From positions 1 to 64,000 of the forward strand of contig MDYQ01000002.1 of the NCBI GenBank assembly GCA_003024175.1: a stretch of DNA of 64,000 nt, given 5' to 3'. Position 1 is the stretch's first letter, and every line of letters begins with the position of its first letter. Origin of the DNA: Planoprotostelium fungivorum (Eukaryota > Evosea > Variosea > Cavosteliida > Cavosteliaceae). The notes beneath the pieces are model-generated. The model made no database searches and was not told the origin of the DNA. It saw only the letters and a list, made by a program, of their open reading frames with translations. Of this stretch, positions 59,723 through 64,000 are shown piece after piece. A program made the position numbers and the translations under genes.

Positions 59723-60016
59723 GGTATCTGGACTCCATTAGAACCGAACGGTCGTCGATATCAATGAGAGCTGTGGATCTCGTTTCTTCCTCTCAGATCG
59801 ATCGGGTCATAACGACACGACGGATCTGGAAGATAAGAGGTGTCTGGTGTATATTCTATCGACTCTACACATGGACTGCCTTCTCTGATCGAACTTCTCA
59901 CCTCAGAGGACTATAACTTTGTACAGCAAGTTTTCCAGATCGCATCTCATGATCTAGATGACCTCTACAACCGATCGATTTCGTGATCAAATCCCAAAAT
60001 CTGATTGAGAGCCATC
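59723..60016. promoter_or_regulatory. Bidirectional promoter, eS7 / rubrerythrin-like
   Basis: A 294-bp region between divergent starts. It may hold an untranslated eS7 exon; no coding frame is seen. Confidence 0.5.
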
Positions 60017-60794
60017 ATGTTGTCTAACATCACCAGACGCGCCACACTTTTCAACCGAGTCAAGGTAGAAACTTATCCCCTTCTTCTCATTTAATCTCAC
60101 ATTATCGCATCAGGTTGCACCCACCATCAGCAGAACCAAGTTCCAGCCCAGACGTTTCGTTGCCACCGAAAATGAGACCACTCTCGAGGGCAGCAAGACC
60201 TTTGACAATCTCAGAGACGCTCTGGCCGCCAAGAGCATGGTGAGAGAGAATGATCAAGCTCTTCTTTGTAACTTTTGTGCAGTCACAGACCCGTCTGAAG
60301 TATTTTGCCAACAAGGCCGGTGAGTTTCATGACCTCCACGAGGATCCATTTTCTGACCATAGACAGACCTGCAGGGTTACAGTGATGTCGGTCGCACTCT
60401 GAAGGATCTCTCTGAGGGTGATCACATCATCCACCTCGATGATTTACATTCCAACAGGAGACCTCTCTCACTGCAACGGACACATGTTCTACTTGGAGGA
60501 GGTCGGAGACCCGATCACCTCTCTCCCCATCGGTCCCACGCCCGACAACATCCAGGCCGTCATCGCATCAAAGGAACACGTGAGTTCACGATGTCTCCAT
60601 TCGTCTCACGAGCCGACAGGAGATCAACAACATCTACGGAGAGTACATCCAAATCGCCAAGGACGAAGGCTTCGAAGACGTCGCCGAGTGGTTCAACGTG
60701 AGTGACCTCTTGCGTTTCATCTTCTCATCGTCTCCAGACCGTGCAAGCTGCGGAGAGAAAGGCTCTCGAGAAGTTGAAGTCGCTCCAGTTCTGA
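60017..60794 (+). CDS. Mitochondrial rubrerythrin-like (ferritin-like) protein
   Basis: Rubrerythrins are four-helix diiron proteins that detoxify peroxide. The first exons encode a basic presequence (MLSNITRRATLFNRVK, TKFQPRRFVATEN) typical of mitochondrial import. The four helices read FDNLRDALAAKSMSQTRLKY, GRTLKDLSEGDLSHCNGH, DNIQAVIASKEHEINNIYGE and VAEWFNTVQAAERKALEKL, with the conserved loop GDPITSLPIGPTPDN between helices 2 and 3. The order and spacing match bacterial single-domain rubrerythrins, but several positions that are metal-binding Glu/His in that family (from memory) are replaced. There is no rubredoxin domain. Five introns. Confidence 0.82.
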
Positions 60795-61007
60795 GAATGA
60801 AATAAAAGCGAAGACGGACTCGTATTGACTCACTCCAGCGAGAGCGTCATAGACATCACCTCATCATCACATCATGCGAGTACCGCTTGGAAAATTGGGA
60901 TGAGCTCGTTGTAGATAGTTGTCCGTGAAGTTGGAAAACATTTCTCCTCATCACACACATCATCACATCAGGAAGCAATCTAACAGAGGGGCAGACAGAC
61001 TTTCGAC

Positions 61008-63518
61008 ATGATTCGTAAGAAGAGAATCAACAAGAAGAGGAACATCACCCCGACCGGAGAGGGAGAAGGTTGTCCCTTCACTTTTTCTCGTTCCCGTTTC
61101 TCACACTTCTACAGAGGCGGTCCGTGCGGCCGATTTACCGCTCGACTCTATGTCCGACTTGGAGGCTTCCGTCTTCCAATTCCTAGTGACAAAGGACACA
61201 CCCCTCCTTTATATTTATATCCGAAACTTTATATTGGGACAATGGCAGAAGAGGGTTCCCCAACAAGGAGTTATCCTCTTATCGGAAATACTACCATTGA
61301 TTCACGTCGGTGTAGCTGTGAACTTTAGACACTCTTTTTCTGAACCCAGTGCAGAAGAAATATCACGACTATGTGACTGCTGTCTACGAATTCCTACACC
61401 GCTACGGTTACATCAACAGTGGTTTTAAGACAGTGGAAGACTATCCTTGCCCCTCTCGAGACAAAGCGAGGAGGAAGAAGGTAGTCGTCGTGGGCTGTGG
61501 AATGGCCGGTGTAGCCGCCGCCACTCAATTGAGAGACTTGGGATTCAAGGTAGAGAACCCGGCGCGAAAGATCGTCGAATCATCATCACGTGACACACGT
61601 ATGGATAGACAGACTCATGTGAACAGGTGCAAGTGGTCGAGGCACAAGATCGAGTCGGTGGACGGACACACACGGATAAGTCATTCGGCTTCGGTGTCGA
61701 TCTCGGTGCTTCCATCATCGTAGGAACCCAAGGAAACCCTCTCACCAACGTCTTTCAACAGTTGAAGACGAAGCTCCATCCTCTAAATGATACGGGTTGT
61801 CCCATCATCGACACAGATGGAGAGCAGGTCTCATCCCGACATGCATCAGATGTTCTAATGCATCACAGATCAGTGAAACTGCAGACATCACCGTGGAAGA
61901 CACGTTCAATCAACTCTTAGAGAAGACGAAGACGTTAGACTATTACGACACGCTGTGGGACGCCCTGCAGTCCCAGATGAGAATTGCAAAGAGTAAACCG
62001 AAGACGGAACAACACCGGAGGATCTTCAACTGGCACGTCGCGAACCTCGAATACGCCTGCGGAACTCACCTACAGAACGTGAGAACTCCCGCCCTCTTTC
62101 GATTTTGAATTTTGAATTCCAGCTTTCCCGCCGCGAGTGGGACCAGGATGATGCGGAAGAGTGGGAGGGAGACCACTGTCTACCTGAAGGAGGTTACGGT
62201 GTCGTCACTCAGCTGCTGTCCGAGAGGCTGGACGTCAGTCTGGGCCGAGCCGTACACTCGATCGATTACCGAAAGGTATGTACCGTTGTAGATGGAAGAT
62301 CCTGAGAAGCACAGGACAAAGTCCAAGTGGAGACGTCGAAAGGAAATGTAGAGTGTGACGCGGCCTTGGTCACCGTATCTCTCGGTGTATTGAAGAGTCG
62401 GTGCGTTGTAGATGGTCTCCATCACCTGCGATTCATCTCTGTACAGGACGATCAAATTCGAACCCCCTCTACCTCCCTGGAAGGAGGCTGTCATCGATGA
62501 TTTGGGTTTCGGTCTTCTGAACAAGGTGGTCCTCTGCTTTCCTTTTGTCTTCTGGAACGAGAACATGAGTTGGTACGGCATCACTCAGGAGGACGAAGAG
62601 AATAGGGGCGAATTGTACATGTTGTGGAATCTGTACAAGTGGGTGATCGTCTACAACGTTGTAGATTGACGTCTGCAGGGTCTGTGGGAAGCCAGTGCTG
62701 GTCGGATTGATCGCAGGGGATGCGGCCTACGAGTCAGAAAAAGAGACGTCTGACGCGATGGTGGAGAAGATGATGAAGAAACTCAGGAGGTGAGAGAATG
62801 GCGCGTTGTAGATGGCTGATAACCTCATCAGTCACTTTGGAGAGAATATTCCGGCACCATTGAACCAGCAGGTAACCCGTTGGGGTTCCAATCCTTACAT
62901 CCGAGGCTCTTACAGTTACGTCGGTACGTATCCCATCCATCACCCGCTCGTCAAAGCGTAACATACGTACACACACAGTGATACGGTGACAGGTGTCAAT
63001 TGTACCGGGCAGGATTACGACACCCTCTCCCTCCCCCTGGACAACAAACTCTTCTTCGCAGGCGAAGCCTGCAGCCGTTACCACCCCGCCACGGCGGCAG
63101 GTCTCGTTGTAGACGGACGTTCGACACCATTGACTCGATCTAGGTGCCTACGCCACTGGGCTGAGAGCTGCTGGGAAGATGGCCGACGCCTTGTTGGGAC
63201 CCATTTCGATGAAGTGCGACCACAAACAACTGGGCCACGTCTTCGACGTTGAGAGCCAGAAGGGAGTCTTCCCGGATATCGCACGCCTGCCGCCGACGCC
63301 GACACCACCGGCTACGAATCAGTGAGTTCTTCTCATCTTCTCCATCATACATCATCTCATTTCATCACATTCCATCGTGCTTCATCGTGGAAAGAGACTG
63401 AAGGTCTTTTAGAGAAGTCAACGTGAAGACGAACGGTAAGGCCACACAGAAGCGACCGCTGATGTCAGGAACGGGGCCAGATAGGAAAGTATCCAAGTGG
63501 CTGAGGGACTTGATCTGA
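61008..63518 (+). CDS. KDM1/LSD1-type flavin histone demethylase (SWIRM plus amine oxidase)
   Basis: An FAD-dependent demethylase of mono-/dimethyl-lysine on histone H3. MIRKKRINKKRNITPTGE precedes a SWIRM domain (SDLEASVFQFLVTKDTPLLY, then KYHDYVTAVYEFLHRYGYIN). The amine oxidase starts KVVVVGCGMAGVAAATQL (GxGxxG), QDRVGGRTHTD, FGVDLGASII, and continues NLEYACGTHLQNLSRREWDQ, VTVSLGVLKS, the catalytic Lys in FGLLNKVVLCFPFVFW, and the FAD end FFAGEACSRYHPATAAGAYA. Where animal LSD1 has a long tower helix pair, only about 40 residues are present. About 11 introns, five with the CGTTGTAGA motif. The basic C-terminus ends VSKWLRDLI. Confidence 0.93.
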
Positions 63519-63667
63519 TGTCCTCTTTGAATATAGACGAGAGTGTTCTTCTGTGTGATGGAAAGAGATGCAATGCGCTCGTGTCGGTGATAATTCGGAT
63601 TTATTCAGTTTGACACTTTGTGGATCATATCATCGTGAGCGGAGAGCGGACGATTACCTCTACCCCG

Positions 63668-64000
63668 ATGAATCAAGAACTTACTGTGCAACAGAATGGA
63701 AGAGGTGAAACCTCTCTAGAGGATCGGCTGTGGCCCATCGTCGATTATCTCAATAGCATCAAGTTTGATTCTGCAGCTAGAGAGTAAATTCACCTTTCTA
63801 ACGTTATTTTGAACACGTCTAAAGGATAGGTATACAGAGTAGACTCTACTTCGATATGGATTATTGGAGACGAATTCTTCACGCCAATGATTGGCACAAG
63901 CTATCTTCATACACGAGGGAGTTCATACATTGGCACGATGGCGATCAGGGAGACGAAGTTTTATTTCGTATCACCCTTTACAAATTCCTCTCCTCGATGG
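63668..64000 (+). CDS. LisH/CTLH-domain protein, N-terminal fragment (runs off the window)
   Basis: MNQELTVQQNGRG leads to SLEDRLWPIVDYLNSIKFDS, a GTAAAT...AAAG intron (about 63788-63829) and SRLYFDMDYWRRILHANDWH, KLSSYTREFIHWHDGDQGDE and FRITLYKFLSSM. A helical dimer motif followed by F-M-x-Y-x-x-x-I-x-x-x-x-W and Y-x-x-x-F resembles the LisH-CTLH N-terminus of TOPLESS, SMU1 and WDR26-type WD40 proteins. The rest lies beyond the window, so the class is open. Confidence 0.6.

Overview
The window is the left end of a linear eukaryotic chromosome. The + strand opens with about eight CCCTAAA units (the TTTAGGG-type telomere), and protein genes begin within 0.9 kb of it. The genes are dense, alternate in strand, and carry many short spliceosomal introns (mostly about 37-80 nt, usually GTGAG...YAG). 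The content suggests a free-living amoeba, probably Amoebozoa: a CX2CX18CX2C GATA factor, a CudA-like factor, ependymin-like and thaumatin-like secreted proteins, a tower-less KDM1 and a RasGAP-VPS9 protein. This is inferred from gene content; no marker gene fixes the lineage.

Layout: 0-0.9 kb telomere and a tRNA-like Pol III unit; 0.9-5.5 kb ABC half-transporter, small Tim chaperone and UBR7; 5.5-10.3 kb RABL6 GTPase with a long low-complexity tail; 10.9 kb a U1 snRNA gene in a 1.8-kb gap; 12-18.8 kb RING-H2 ligase, an unknown secreted protein, REXO1 exonuclease and an ependymin-like protein; 19-27.3 kb equilibrative nucleoside transporter, short-chain dehydrogenase, ZSWIM4-8-type protein and EDEM mannosidase-like protein; 27.6-36.2 kb GATA factor, SGNH esterase, xylose-reductase-like enzyme, adenylation-carrier-reductase enzyme and CudA-like factor; 36.6-43 kb RasGAP-VPS9 protein and SRPK kinase; 43-52 kb membrane proteins, PfkB kinase, MPO1/DUF962 protein, a Cys-repeat/PAN/thaumatin secreted protein and a ZSWIM2-like RING protein; 52-58 kb EF-hand/WD40 and MORN proteins; 58-64 kb a second ependymin-like protein, ribosomal protein eS7, a rubrerythrin-like mitochondrial protein, KDM1 and the start of a LisH/CTLH protein.

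Most neighbours are head-to-head with 75-300 bp between start codons, or tail-to-tail with overlapping or nearly touching 3' ends. In six genes the AATAAA poly(A) signal overlaps or abuts the stop codon. Functional groupings include four E3-type proteins (UBR7, RING-H2, ZSWIM8-like, ZSWIM2-like). There is also a possible small metabolic cluster at 28.8-35.1 kb (esterase, aldo-keto reductase, carboxylic-acid reductase), bounded by two predicted transcription factors. Gene spans run from chosen start to stop and include introns. Splice sites were chosen by eye from frame continuity and family similarity, and uncertain junctions are flagged.
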